64,000 bases of DNA from Parapedobacter tibetensis (GTDB lineage Bacteria; Bacteroidota; Bacteroidia; Sphingobacteriales; Sphingobacteriaceae), in assembly GCF_024643205.1 (NCBI RefSeq), contig NZ_JAMKQJ010000010.1:124001-188000 (forward strand), read 5' to 3'. The position numbers were made by a program, and so were the translations under genes. The notes under the pieces are model-generated. The model did no database searches and had not been told where the DNA came from. It saw only the letters and a program-made list of their open reading frames with translations. Shown in pieces: positions 18,897 through 26,919 of the stretch (its first letter is position 1; each line of letters starts with the position of its first letter).

Positions 18897-20351
18897 ATGA
18901 AGATCAAACAATATTATCTTATCTATATAATGACCGGCTTGCTCGGATTGCAGGCATGCCATGACAAACTGGATGTTAACCAAAAAAGCGCCATTACGGC
19001 AGACGCCATGTGGGCGGATGAAGGCGACGCCGTTGCGGCGATGTATGGTATCTACAATGAGATGCGTTCGTCGTTTTCAGACGGCTATGCCTTCTGGGGG
19101 GAATACCGCTCTGGTTTATGGGGAGGGGGATTGGCCACCAATGCAACGTATAGCGATCCGTTTACCAACCAGTTAACCAGTACGCATACCCATGCCAATT
19201 GGAAAAACCTGTATACGACAATCAACGATTGCAATCTTATTCTGAAATACACGCCGGACATTTCCTTTGCTAATGAAGTAGATAAGAATAAGGTGCTTGC
19301 CAATGCATTGTTTGTCAGGGCTTTTTGCTATTACTGGATCGGGCGCATTTGGGGCGATGCTCCGGTATTGTTGAACGGGTTTGAGTCTGGCGGGCAGGAA
19401 GATCTGTATCCTTCACGTGACCCGGCCGATCGTGTGTTCGATCAAGTAGGCATTGACCTTGAAACTGCCAATTCCCTGATGCCAGAGAGCGTTACCGACC
19501 GCGATTTGGCATCCAAGGCGGCAATTAATCTATTGCAAGCTGATTATTATTTGTGGATGGCGAAAGTGAGGGGTGGAGGAATGGAAGCATTGAATATGGC
19601 AAAACAAGTGGTTGATGCGGTGTTGAGTAACTCCAATTATGCGTTGATGTCGGACTTTTCAAGCGTATTCAGCAGTGAACTCAATCAAGAAATCGTATTT
19701 GCGTGGAGCTATGTCATGGACGAATATACCGGCGGGTATCCGGCGGATTACCTGGTGCCTTTGCAATACATATCGACACAGTACATCGAAAATCCCATTA
19801 AGGTGGGTAGTCATCAGCAATGGATTTTCCTGACGAATGCCTACAAATCATTTTTGTCAGAAAACGAAGATGATCAACGGACTAATGTAAGTTTCGAGAC
19901 GTTTTTCGACGCACCGAAAGACGCAACGTTTCAATGGATCAACAAGTATGCGGGCAGCTGGCAGAACCAAACCCGTGTTTTCGACGCTGACATCGTTGTT
20001 TACCGGTACGCGGACGCCTTATTGATGAGCGCCGAGATCGAAAATGCACTGGATAATTCACCCCTGGCTATCGAACGGCTGAATGCAGTGGCAGAACGGG
20101 CCTATGGCACGGCTGATTTCTACTCCGCCGCCTTATCGCCGGACCAGATAGATCGCGAAATTTTGAATGAACGTAAGCGAGAGTTTGTTGCTGAAGGGAA
20201 GATCTGGTGGGATCTAATCCGATTTGGAGTGGTATTTGATGAAGTGCCGTCATTGGTCGGCCGTGAGAATGAACAAAATATTCTCCTGTGGCCAGTGCAT
20301 AATACATCCATCAACACGAACCCCAATATTATTCAAACGCCGGGGTACTAA
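18897..20351 (+). CDS. SusD/RagB family glycan-binding lipoprotein
   Basis: This 484-residue surface lipoprotein has lipobox LQAC (Cys21) followed by HDKLDVNQKSAITADAMWADEGDA. SusD hallmarks are ANALFVRAFCYYWIGRIWGDAPVL near residue 140 and ILNERKREFVAEGKIWWDLIRFG near residue 425. The C terminus ends NTSINTNPNIIQTPGY, a typical SusD tail. It partners the SusC gene 11 bases upstream. It shows little similarity to the first SusD beyond family motifs, so the two pairs probably bind different parts or forms of the glycan. Confidence 0.95.
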   Translation: MKIKQYYLIYIMTGLLGLQACHDKLDVNQKSAITADAMWADEGDAVAAMYGIYNEMRSSFSDGYAFWGEYRSGLWGGGLATNATYSDPFTNQLTSTHTHANWKNLYTTINDCNLILKYTPDISFANEVDKNKVLANALFVRAFCYYWIGRIWGDAPVLLNGFESGGQEDLYPSRDPADRVFDQVGIDLETANSLMPESVTDRDLASKAAINLLQADYYLWMAKVRGGGMEALNMAKQVVDAVLSNSNYALMSDFSSVFSSELNQEIVFAWSYVMDEYTGGYPADYLVPLQYISTQYIENPIKVGSHQQWIFLTNAYKSFLSENEDDQRTNVSFETFFDAPKDATFQWINKYAGSWQNQTRVFDADIVVYRYADALLMSAEIENALDNSPLAIERLNAVAERAYGTADFYSAALSPDQIDREILNERKREFVAEGKIWWDLIRFGVVFDEVPSLVGRENEQNILLWPVHNTSINTNPNIIQTPGY

Positions 20352-20385
20352 CAACGGTTGATTGGAAGATGAATAACAGGAGCAG

Positions 20386-21861
20386 ATGGTTTGGATAAAC
20401 GTTAAATATAGCTTGCTGTGTTGTGCGCTGGTATGGCTCACTGGTCGTGCATCAGCTGCCGGAGATGGACATAATGAACGGCCGGGGAAGCCCAATGTGC
20501 TGTTCATTGCGGTAGATGATCTCCGTCCACAACTGGGTTGCTACGGCGATGCGGTTGCCATTACGCCAAATATTGATCGACTGGCCAATCGGGGCGTGGT
20601 ATTTAACCACGCCTATTGCCAGCAGGCGGTCTGTGCACCCTCACGGGCTTCCGTGCTGACGGGTAGGCGGCCGGATGCGACCAAAGTCTGGGACTTACAG
20701 ACCCATTTCCGGCAGGCGCTGCCAGACGTGGTGACGCTGCCGCAGCATTTCAAACAGCACGGATATGATGTGCGCGGTGTTGGCAAGATCTATCATGATC
20801 CCAAGAGCGCACAAGATCCGGTTTCCTGGTCGACCCCTCCGGTGCTGGCGGTTACCGACGATGCCGGGGGTAAATATGTGCTGAGCGAGAACCTAGTATC
20901 TAAAACTTCCTGGAAAGCAGCCGCTACGGAATCTGCAGATGTGCCTGACAGCGCTTATGTGGACGGCAGGGTTTGCAATGCCGCGATCGCGGCCATCCGG
21001 GAACTGAAAGATACCAGTTTCTTCCTTGCGGTCGGGTTCAGGCGGCCGCATTTGCCGTTTTCGGCGCCGAAGAAATATTGGGACCTGTATGATGATTCCC
21101 AAATTCCCAAGCCTTCTCGTACGGATCCGCCTGGACATGCACCGGAAATCGCGCTGCATGATGGTGTGGAACTTCGCGGTTATACCGACATACCGGATAT
21201 GGGGCCGCTATCTGATGAACAGATCCATCAGCTGCGCCACGGTTACTATGCCAGCATCAGCTTTATCGATGCGCAGATCGGCAACCTGTTGGATGAGCTG
21301 GCACGGCAAGGATTGCTCGACAATACAATCATCGTGCTGTGGAGTGATCATGGCTTCCACCTGGGTGAGCTTGGCCTTTGGTGTAAAACAACCAATTTTG
21401 AACTAGACACGCGGGTACCGTTGATTATTTCCGCTCCTGACCATTCCGGCAATGGGATGCACACCGATGCCGTGGTGGAGCTAGTGGATCTTTACCCCAC
21501 GTTGTCGGAACTTGCCGATTTGCCGGTTTCCGGCGACTTGGGAGGTGCCAGTTTGGCGCCGTTGCTGGCTGACCCGGATAGGCGCTGGAAAAGCGTTGCG
21601 TTCAGTCAGTTTCCACGGCCCTGGATGTATAAGGATACCCCCGACGTGATGGGTTACAGTGTGCGTTCCCCGGATTTCCGGTATACGGAATGGCGGAATA
21701 TGAACGATGCATCGGTGATGGCAACGGAGCTGTACAGCTATGATGGCGAAGGTATCGAAACCGAAAATTTAGCCGGCCGGACGGAATATAAGAAAGCGTT
21801 GCGTAAGATGCGCACCATGTTGCGGAAGGGACAGAAAGGGACAATCCTGCGTGACCGTTGA
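20386..21861 (+). CDS. Sulfatase, iduronate-2-sulfatase-like
   Basis: This 491-residue FGly sulfatase has CAPSR (Cys83) inside AVCAPSRASVLTGRRPD. The N terminus carries a signal (LLCCALVWLTGRASAA), then PNVLFIAVDDLRPQLGCYGD, the metal-binding motif of iduronate-2-sulfatase-like members. WDLQTHFRQ, VGFRRPHLPFSAPKKYWDLY and SDHGFHLGELGLWCKTTNFE also fit that subgroup. An AGGAG sequence lies about five bases before the start, unusual for this phylum. The substrate need not be iduronate: the group includes enzymes for several sulfated sugars. It follows susD by 34 bases. Confidence 0.92.
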   Translation: MVWINVKYSLLCCALVWLTGRASAAGDGHNERPGKPNVLFIAVDDLRPQLGCYGDAVAITPNIDRLANRGVVFNHAYCQQAVCAPSRASVLTGRRPDATKVWDLQTHFRQALPDVVTLPQHFKQHGYDVRGVGKIYHDPKSAQDPVSWSTPPVLAVTDDAGGKYVLSENLVSKTSWKAAATESADVPDSAYVDGRVCNAAIAAIRELKDTSFFLAVGFRRPHLPFSAPKKYWDLYDDSQIPKPSRTDPPGHAPEIALHDGVELRGYTDIPDMGPLSDEQIHQLRHGYYASISFIDAQIGNLLDELARQGLLDNTIIVLWSDHGFHLGELGLWCKTTNFELDTRVPLIISAPDHSGNGMHTDAVVELVDLYPTLSELADLPVSGDLGGASLAPLLADPDRRWKSVAFSQFPRPWMYKDTPDVMGYSVRSPDFRYTEWRNMNDASVMATELYSYDGEGIETENLAGRTEYKKALRKMRTMLRKGQKGTILRDR

Positions 21862-21894
21862 AACGTACAGAATACAAACAAATAACACGATACG

Positions 21895-23328
21895 ATGAAC
21901 AATATGAAAATATCAGTGACGAGACCAGTTAACTATATGAAGACTATCGCCTTATTGTGGGTCGGTATGCTTTTCGGGTCGGCCTATGCCAATATCAAAC
22001 TGCCTGCTATATTGAGTGATGGTATGGTACTGCAACAACGAGCGACCGTACCGCTTTGGGGTACCTCCGATGGTCAGTCAGTTAATGTTACCACTTCTTG
22101 GAATGGAAAAAAGTACCGCGCCAACGTAAACGATGACGGTACCTGGCGATTGCTGGTGAAAACACCGGAAGCAGGTGGGCCTTATGAGATTCACCTGGAC
22201 GACGGAAGCGAAACGGTGTTGCGAGACGTGTTGATCGGGGAAGTCTGGCTGGCTTCGGGCCAGTCTAATATGGGCATGCGGGTGGGAAACGGACCTAGAG
22301 ATACAACCCTGCATGCCGCTAAACTCATTGCGGAAGCCGGCAATCCGCTTATCCGCTTATTCAGGCTGCCGGTAAAGCAGGCGGTACATCCGTTGGATGA
22401 CTGTGATGCCACGTGGACACAGTCCGATTCGGCATCGGTGTCGTCCTTTAGTGCAGTTGCCTATCAGTTTGCCTTAAATCTGCAACAGGAACTGGACGTG
22501 CCCGTTGGCATCGTACAATCCGCCTACGGTGGCACAAAGGTCCAAGCGTGGATGGATTCGACCACGCTCAACTCATTTCCGGAACTTGCCGGCCAAGCGG
22601 TACCCGAAAAGGTGACCAAAAATACACCGACAGTGCTATTCAATGCCATGATCTATCCGGTTCTGGGATACGGAATCAAAGGCGCGATATGGTATCAGGG
22701 TGAAGGAAACCGGGCCACAGCCGACCGGTATGCGGATTGGTTTGCCGGTATGGTGCGCGGCTGGCGGCAACGATGGGGACAAGGAGATTTTCCATTTTAT
22801 TACGCGCAGATCGCACCGTATAAATACGATGGTACCCATCAGTCGGCGTATCTCCGCGAAGCCCAATTGGATGCGGCTGAAGAAATCCCCCATGCCGGGA
22901 TGGCCGTTACCATGGATGTCGGATCCGAAAGCACGATACATCCGCCGGACAAGACAACTGTGGCCAATCGGCTATCCAACCTCGCGCTGGCGGAAACGTA
23001 TAAAAAGAGGCGCGGGGAAGTGTTTGGTCCGGCGTTAAAACGCATGAAGGTGGATGGAAAGGCCGTCCGTTTGCATTTTGACCATGTAGCGGAGGGACTG
23101 ACCGCCTCGACCTCGACCCAAGCGTTGGCCCATTTTGAGGTGGCGGGCGCCGATCAGGTATTTTATCCGGCTGAAGCACGTATTACCGGACAGGACGAAG
23201 TGGTGGTCAGCTGCCAGGAGGTGGCCAAACCGGTGAGTGTCCGGTATGCTTTTAAAGATTGGGTTGTCGGCGATTTATATAATTCAGCTGGACTACCGGC
23301 CTCATCGTTTAGGACCGATGAATGGTAA
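21895..23328 (+). CDS. Sialate O-acetylesterase
   Basis: This 477-residue enzyme removes O-acetyl groups from sialic acids. The signal is MKTIALLWVGMLFGSAYA, beginning at an internal Met (residue 15), so the true start may be 21937. Family blocks are LPAILSDGMVLQQRATVPLW, LASGQSNMGMRVG (Ser124), VQSAYGGTKVQAWMD, GAIWYQGEGN and FPFYYAQIAPYKY. The His block reads STIHPPDK where relatives usually have an Asp two residues before the His; a Thr is here instead, so the usual Asp/His pair may be altered. It differs from the short esterase at 10696 and sits between the sulfatase and an aldolase. Confidence 0.9.
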   Translation: MNNMKISVTRPVNYMKTIALLWVGMLFGSAYANIKLPAILSDGMVLQQRATVPLWGTSDGQSVNVTTSWNGKKYRANVNDDGTWRLLVKTPEAGGPYEIHLDDGSETVLRDVLIGEVWLASGQSNMGMRVGNGPRDTTLHAAKLIAEAGNPLIRLFRLPVKQAVHPLDDCDATWTQSDSASVSSFSAVAYQFALNLQQELDVPVGIVQSAYGGTKVQAWMDSTTLNSFPELAGQAVPEKVTKNTPTVLFNAMIYPVLGYGIKGAIWYQGEGNRATADRYADWFAGMVRGWRQRWGQGDFPFYYAQIAPYKYDGTHQSAYLREAQLDAAEEIPHAGMAVTMDVGSESTIHPPDKTTVANRLSNLALAETYKKRRGEVFGPALKRMKVDGKAVRLHFDHVAEGLTASTSTQALAHFEVAGADQVFYPAEARITGQDEVVVSCQEVAKPVSVRYAFKDWVVGDLYNSAGLPASSFRTDEW

Positions 23329-23459
23329 GGATGCAATTAATTAACACCCGAAACACCCCTAGTAACGCAATAGCCGGAATAGCCAATACTGCATGCCAAT
23401 GATTAATTAATTCAGGACCAAAACCTTATAATGCATAAACAAGTTTAAGTACGTGTTAG

Positions 23460-24395
23460 ATGGCATACCTTACCGCGAATAGTTTGAAAGGCAACTGGGC
23501 TACCCTCTTGCTACCGCTGACGGCATCAGAAAACATTGATTTTGATATACTGGACGAAGAAATTGATTATTTGACCAGCATCAAAGTAGACGGTATTTAT
23601 TCAGGTGGAACTGCCGGTGAATTTTACAACCTGGAGGAAGAGGAAACACTCCGGGTAAATGAAATGTTGGCAAAAAAATGCCACGCGGCGGCCATTCCAT
23701 TCCAGATCGGTATCAGCGATACTAACCCTAAGATATCCCTTAAGCGCCTCAATAGCTTGAAACACTTGCGGCCATCGGCCTTCCAATTGATATTGCCGGA
23801 CTGGGTGGCGCCTACGTACAGTGAACAGGCTGAATTTTTAACCCGGATACAGGAAAAGGCCTTCCCGATCCCGTTGGTTCTCTATAATCCACCCCATGCC
23901 AAACGAATGGTGACGCCCCAGGAGTTTAATCAATTGGCCAATCTGATACCGGGATTGATCGGTATCAAAGTAGCCGATGGCGATACGTCATGGTACAAGG
24001 CAATGAAACCTATCGCTGCAAAACTGGCGATTTTTGTGCCGGGACATCACCTTGCTACGGGTATCGCCTCGGGGGTGGCAGCGGGTGCTTATTCCAATAT
24101 AGCCTGTTTGAGCCCTTTGGGCGCCCAACGCTGGTATGCGTTGATGTTATCAGATACGAAGGAAGCATTGGCGATTGAAAAATTGCTGCTTGGTTTTTTC
24201 CGCAAGGCGATTGATCCGTTAAAAAACGCGGGATATTCAAATCCCGCCCTAGACAAGTTTTTGGCCGTGGTAGGCGGCTGGAGTAAAATAAGCACGCGGA
24301 TCAGGTGGCCATATCGGTCCGTCCCGGAAGCCAACGTGGACGAGGCAAGGAAATATGCCAAGAAAGCATTGCCGAGCTTTTTTTTCGAGCATTAA
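23460..24395 (+). CDS. DHDPS/NAL-family aldolase, substrate unknown
   Basis: This 311-residue class I aldolase of the dihydrodipicolinate synthase / N-acetylneuraminate lyase superfamily has no signal peptide, so it is cytoplasmic. It shows GGTAGEFYNLEEEE (the GTxGE motif), the catalytic tyrosine in LYNPPHAK (Tyr142) and the Schiff-base lysine in IGIKVAD (Lys170). It is not a close match to NanA, which is encoded separately at 25993 with YYYHIP and GIKYT. It may cleave another 2-keto-3-deoxy acid such as Kdn or a modified sialic acid. It is 131 bases after the esterase gene and may be the last gene of that operon. Confidence 0.88.
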   Translation: MAYLTANSLKGNWATLLLPLTASENIDFDILDEEIDYLTSIKVDGIYSGGTAGEFYNLEEEETLRVNEMLAKKCHAAAIPFQIGISDTNPKISLKRLNSLKHLRPSAFQLILPDWVAPTYSEQAEFLTRIQEKAFPIPLVLYNPPHAKRMVTPQEFNQLANLIPGLIGIKVADGDTSWYKAMKPIAAKLAIFVPGHHLATGIASGVAAGAYSNIACLSPLGAQRWYALMLSDTKEALAIEKLLLGFFRKAIDPLKNAGYSNPALDKFLAVVGGWSKISTRIRWPYRSVPEANVDEARKYAKKALPSFFFEH

Positions 24396-24435
24396 TCCGG
24401 TGGCACTCCGTGGTACTATTTTTTGTTATTTTATT

Positions 24436-24483
24436 TTGAGATGAATGAAATAATCTTTTATATTTGTTGATATGTTCTACATA
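24436..24483 (+). promoter_or_regulatory. Bacteroidota promoter with shared operator-like module, copy 3
   Basis: The -33 TTG is at 24436-24438 within ATTTTGAG, then a 20-base spacer and TATATTTG at 24459-24466. Bases 24459-24483 are identical to the modules at 9346 and 15635, including TATGT-TCT-ACATA. Sequence outside the 25 bases is not conserved, which singles out the 25-mer as the functional part. It drives the sulfatase-nanA-transporter-kinase unit. Confidence 0.82.
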
Positions 24484-24527
24484 ATAAAAGGAAACGTGCA
24501 TACCATGCAAACTTAAATTGGGAAGAA

Positions 24528-25952
24528 ATGATAAGGGGAAATCGTAAAATATTTAACGCAAAAGCACTGCTTGTTTTTATTGCGGCAACGGTGTCATGCA
24601 CATGTTTTGCAGCGAATACCACAGATCGCCCGAATATCGTATTCATCCTGATTGATGATTTGGCCTGGTCTGATTTGCCTTGTTATAACAACTTTGTGCA
24701 CGAAACACCCCATATCGATGCATTGGCGAAGGAGAGTTTGCGATTTACGAATGCCTATGCGCCTGCTCCAATTTGCTCTGCATCCAGGGCTTCCTTGCTG
24801 ACAGGCAAATCGCCTGCAAGGTTGCACTTCGAATTTGTGACCAAACCTGATAAGAGTGAAATACCAAAGAACACGGCTCTTCTACAGCCCCCATATCCCC
24901 GGGATTTGCCCTTGGAAGAGGTGACCATACCGGAAGTTTTAGGCCCTGGTTACATAGCCGGTTTCTATGGGAAATGGCATTTGACGCAGGAAAGCGACCT
25001 TTATTTGGATTGGGGGGGTAAATTTGGACCGCTACAGCAGGGTTTTGCAACCGGCTCAGCACACCGTGGTAGCCATTCGTATGGTTATCCCAAAACCGGA
25101 AACCAACCATTTGATGAAACTGAAGAAGGAAAATTTCCCGTGGATTCACTGACTGAAAAGGCGATCGATTTTTTGAAATCCAATCGGGATACCTCGTTTT
25201 TTCTCTATTATTCCATGTACTATGTGCATACCCCGGTGCAAACCCGCACCAAATGGCTACATGATAAATACCGGAAAAAGCTAGGCGACGATGCCACGGA
25301 AAACCATGTTCATTATGGCGCTTTTATGGAAACAATGGACCATCACATTGGTAGGTTATTGCAAGCCTTGGAAGCGCTTGCTTTAGCGGAAAACACCTTG
25401 GTTATTTTGACATCTGACAATGGAGGGCATCCTGAATATGCCGATAATACGCCCTTTAATGGGAGTAAGTGGAATTTATATGAAGGAGGTATCCGGGTTC
25501 CGATGCTGGTAAAGTGGCCAGACCGGATCGCCGGCGGAACGGTGAGTGACCTTCCGGTAACCGGCATGGATTTGCTTCCTACGTTGGTCGATATCACTTC
25601 GTCAAAAATACCGGTGAATGTCGAACTCGATGGAATAAGCCTGTTGCCTGCTTTCCTGGGGTTGGATATAAGCGAAGATGCCATGGCGGAAAGAGAACTC
25701 TACTGGCATTTCCCTTTTTACCATAAGCCCGTTGTTGATACCAAACCCCAATCAGCTTTGCGGATAGGAGATTATAAACTGATTTACCATTATGAACATG
25801 ATGATGTTGAATTATACCGTATCAACGCGGATCCCGGGGAACAGCGAGACCTCAGTGAGTTGTATCCTGAACGAGCGAAAGCCATGAAAGAAAAATTATT
25901 ATCACACTTAACAACGATTAATGCCCGATTTCCTGTTCAGCGTACGAAATAA
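24528..25952 (+). CDS. Sulfatase, FGly type (arylsulfatase A-like)
   Basis: This 474-residue sulfatase has a signal peptide ending CTCFAA near residue 29. The maturation motif is CSASR (Cys83) in APICSASRASLLTGK; Ala at the third position is an accepted variant of C-x-P-x-R. NIVFILIDDLAWSDLPCYN gives the metal site, FYGKWHLT and TSDNGGHPEYADNTPFNGSKWNLYEGGIRVP are arylsulfatase A-like blocks. It heads the transcription unit with nanA, the fused transporter and the kinase, so its desulfation step is co-expressed with sialic acid catabolism. Confidence 0.93.
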   Translation: MIRGNRKIFNAKALLVFIAATVSCTCFAANTTDRPNIVFILIDDLAWSDLPCYNNFVHETPHIDALAKESLRFTNAYAPAPICSASRASLLTGKSPARLHFEFVTKPDKSEIPKNTALLQPPYPRDLPLEEVTIPEVLGPGYIAGFYGKWHLTQESDLYLDWGGKFGPLQQGFATGSAHRGSHSYGYPKTGNQPFDETEEGKFPVDSLTEKAIDFLKSNRDTSFFLYYSMYYVHTPVQTRTKWLHDKYRKKLGDDATENHVHYGAFMETMDHHIGRLLQALEALALAENTLVILTSDNGGHPEYADNTPFNGSKWNLYEGGIRVPMLVKWPDRIAGGTVSDLPVTGMDLLPTLVDITSSKIPVNVELDGISLLPAFLGLDISEDAMAERELYWHFPFYHKPVVDTKPQSALRIGDYKLIYHYEHDDVELYRINADPGEQRDLSELYPERAKAMKEKLLSHLTTINARFPVQRTK

Positions 25953-25992
25953 AAGGAATGGATATGTTGAATTGGGTAAAAACTAAAAACAA

Positions 25993-26919
25993 ATGACAAA
26001 AATAGAAGGTCTAATAGCTGCTACATTTTCTACGTTCCACGAGGATGGTTCACTGAATCTTGATATCATACCGACAATGGTGGATAAACTGGTAGCCGAC
26101 GGTTTAAAAGGGATATTTATATGCGGTACGAACGGCGAAGGGCCCAGCCTGACCATTGCCGAGCGGATGGCTGTGGCCGAAGCGTATATTAAGGCAGCCA
26201 CAGATAGGCTAACGGTGATGGTACATGTAGGGCATTCTTCCATCCAAGAATCCCGGAAATTAGCCCGGCACGCGGAAGCATCAGGAGCAGATGCCATTTC
26301 ATCGGTAGCGGCATTCTATTTTAAGCCGACCTCAGTGGCAAACTTGGTGGAAAGCATGGTAGACATTGCTGCGGAAGCGCCGAACACACCATTTTACTAT
26401 TACCATATTCCGGCATTGACCGGTGTGGGGATGGATATGGTGGAGTTTTTGACGCTGGCGGAGAAGCAGATACCAACGTTGTATGGCATTAAATACACCG
26501 CTTCCACATTGCATGAGTACCAAGCCTGCCTCAATTATAAAAACGGTAAATTTGATATCCTCTTTGGCTACGATGAATTACTTTTGTCAGCATTGGTCAT
26601 TGGTGCACGGGGTGCTGTTGGGAGCACGTATAATTATGCCGCACCCCTATACCAACAGGTAATGGCTTATTTTGCAGACGGTGAATTGGAAAAAGCAAAG
26701 GATACGCAGTTTAAATTGGTCGAGATGGTCAGGGTACTGATGAAATTTTCGCCCATTCCGGCGCAAAAGGCGGTCATGAAAGCACGTGGCATTGATATGG
26801 GACCATGCCGTTTGCCATTGAAGGGCCTTACCCCGATAGAAACCGAAGCGTTTATAGCTATGCTGACAGAAACGGATTTTTTTTCGCTGTTGGATAGCAC
26901 TTCCCCCATACATAGATGA
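25993..26919 (+). CDS. nanA: N-acetylneuraminate lyase
   Basis: This 308-residue cytoplasmic aldolase cleaves N-acetylneuraminate to N-acetylmannosamine and pyruvate. Sialic-acid-lyase motifs are CGTNGEGPSLT, PFYYYHIPALTG with the catalytic Tyr137, and GIKYTAST with the Schiff-base Lys167; E. coli NanA uses Tyr137 and Lys165. Length fits the family. Its stop overlaps the start of the transporter gene by 4 bases (ATGA), so the two are translationally coupled. Confidence 0.94.
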   Translation: MTKIEGLIAATFSTFHEDGSLNLDIIPTMVDKLVADGLKGIFICGTNGEGPSLTIAERMAVAEAYIKAATDRLTVMVHVGHSSIQESRKLARHAEASGADAISSVAAFYFKPTSVANLVESMVDIAAEAPNTPFYYYHIPALTGVGMDMVEFLTLAEKQIPTLYGIKYTASTLHEYQACLNYKNGKFDILFGYDELLLSALVIGARGAVGSTYNYAAPLYQQVMAYFADGELEKAKDTQFKLVEMVRVLMKFSPIPAQKAVMKARGIDMGPCRLPLKGLTPIETEAFIAMLTETDFFSLLDSTSPIHR

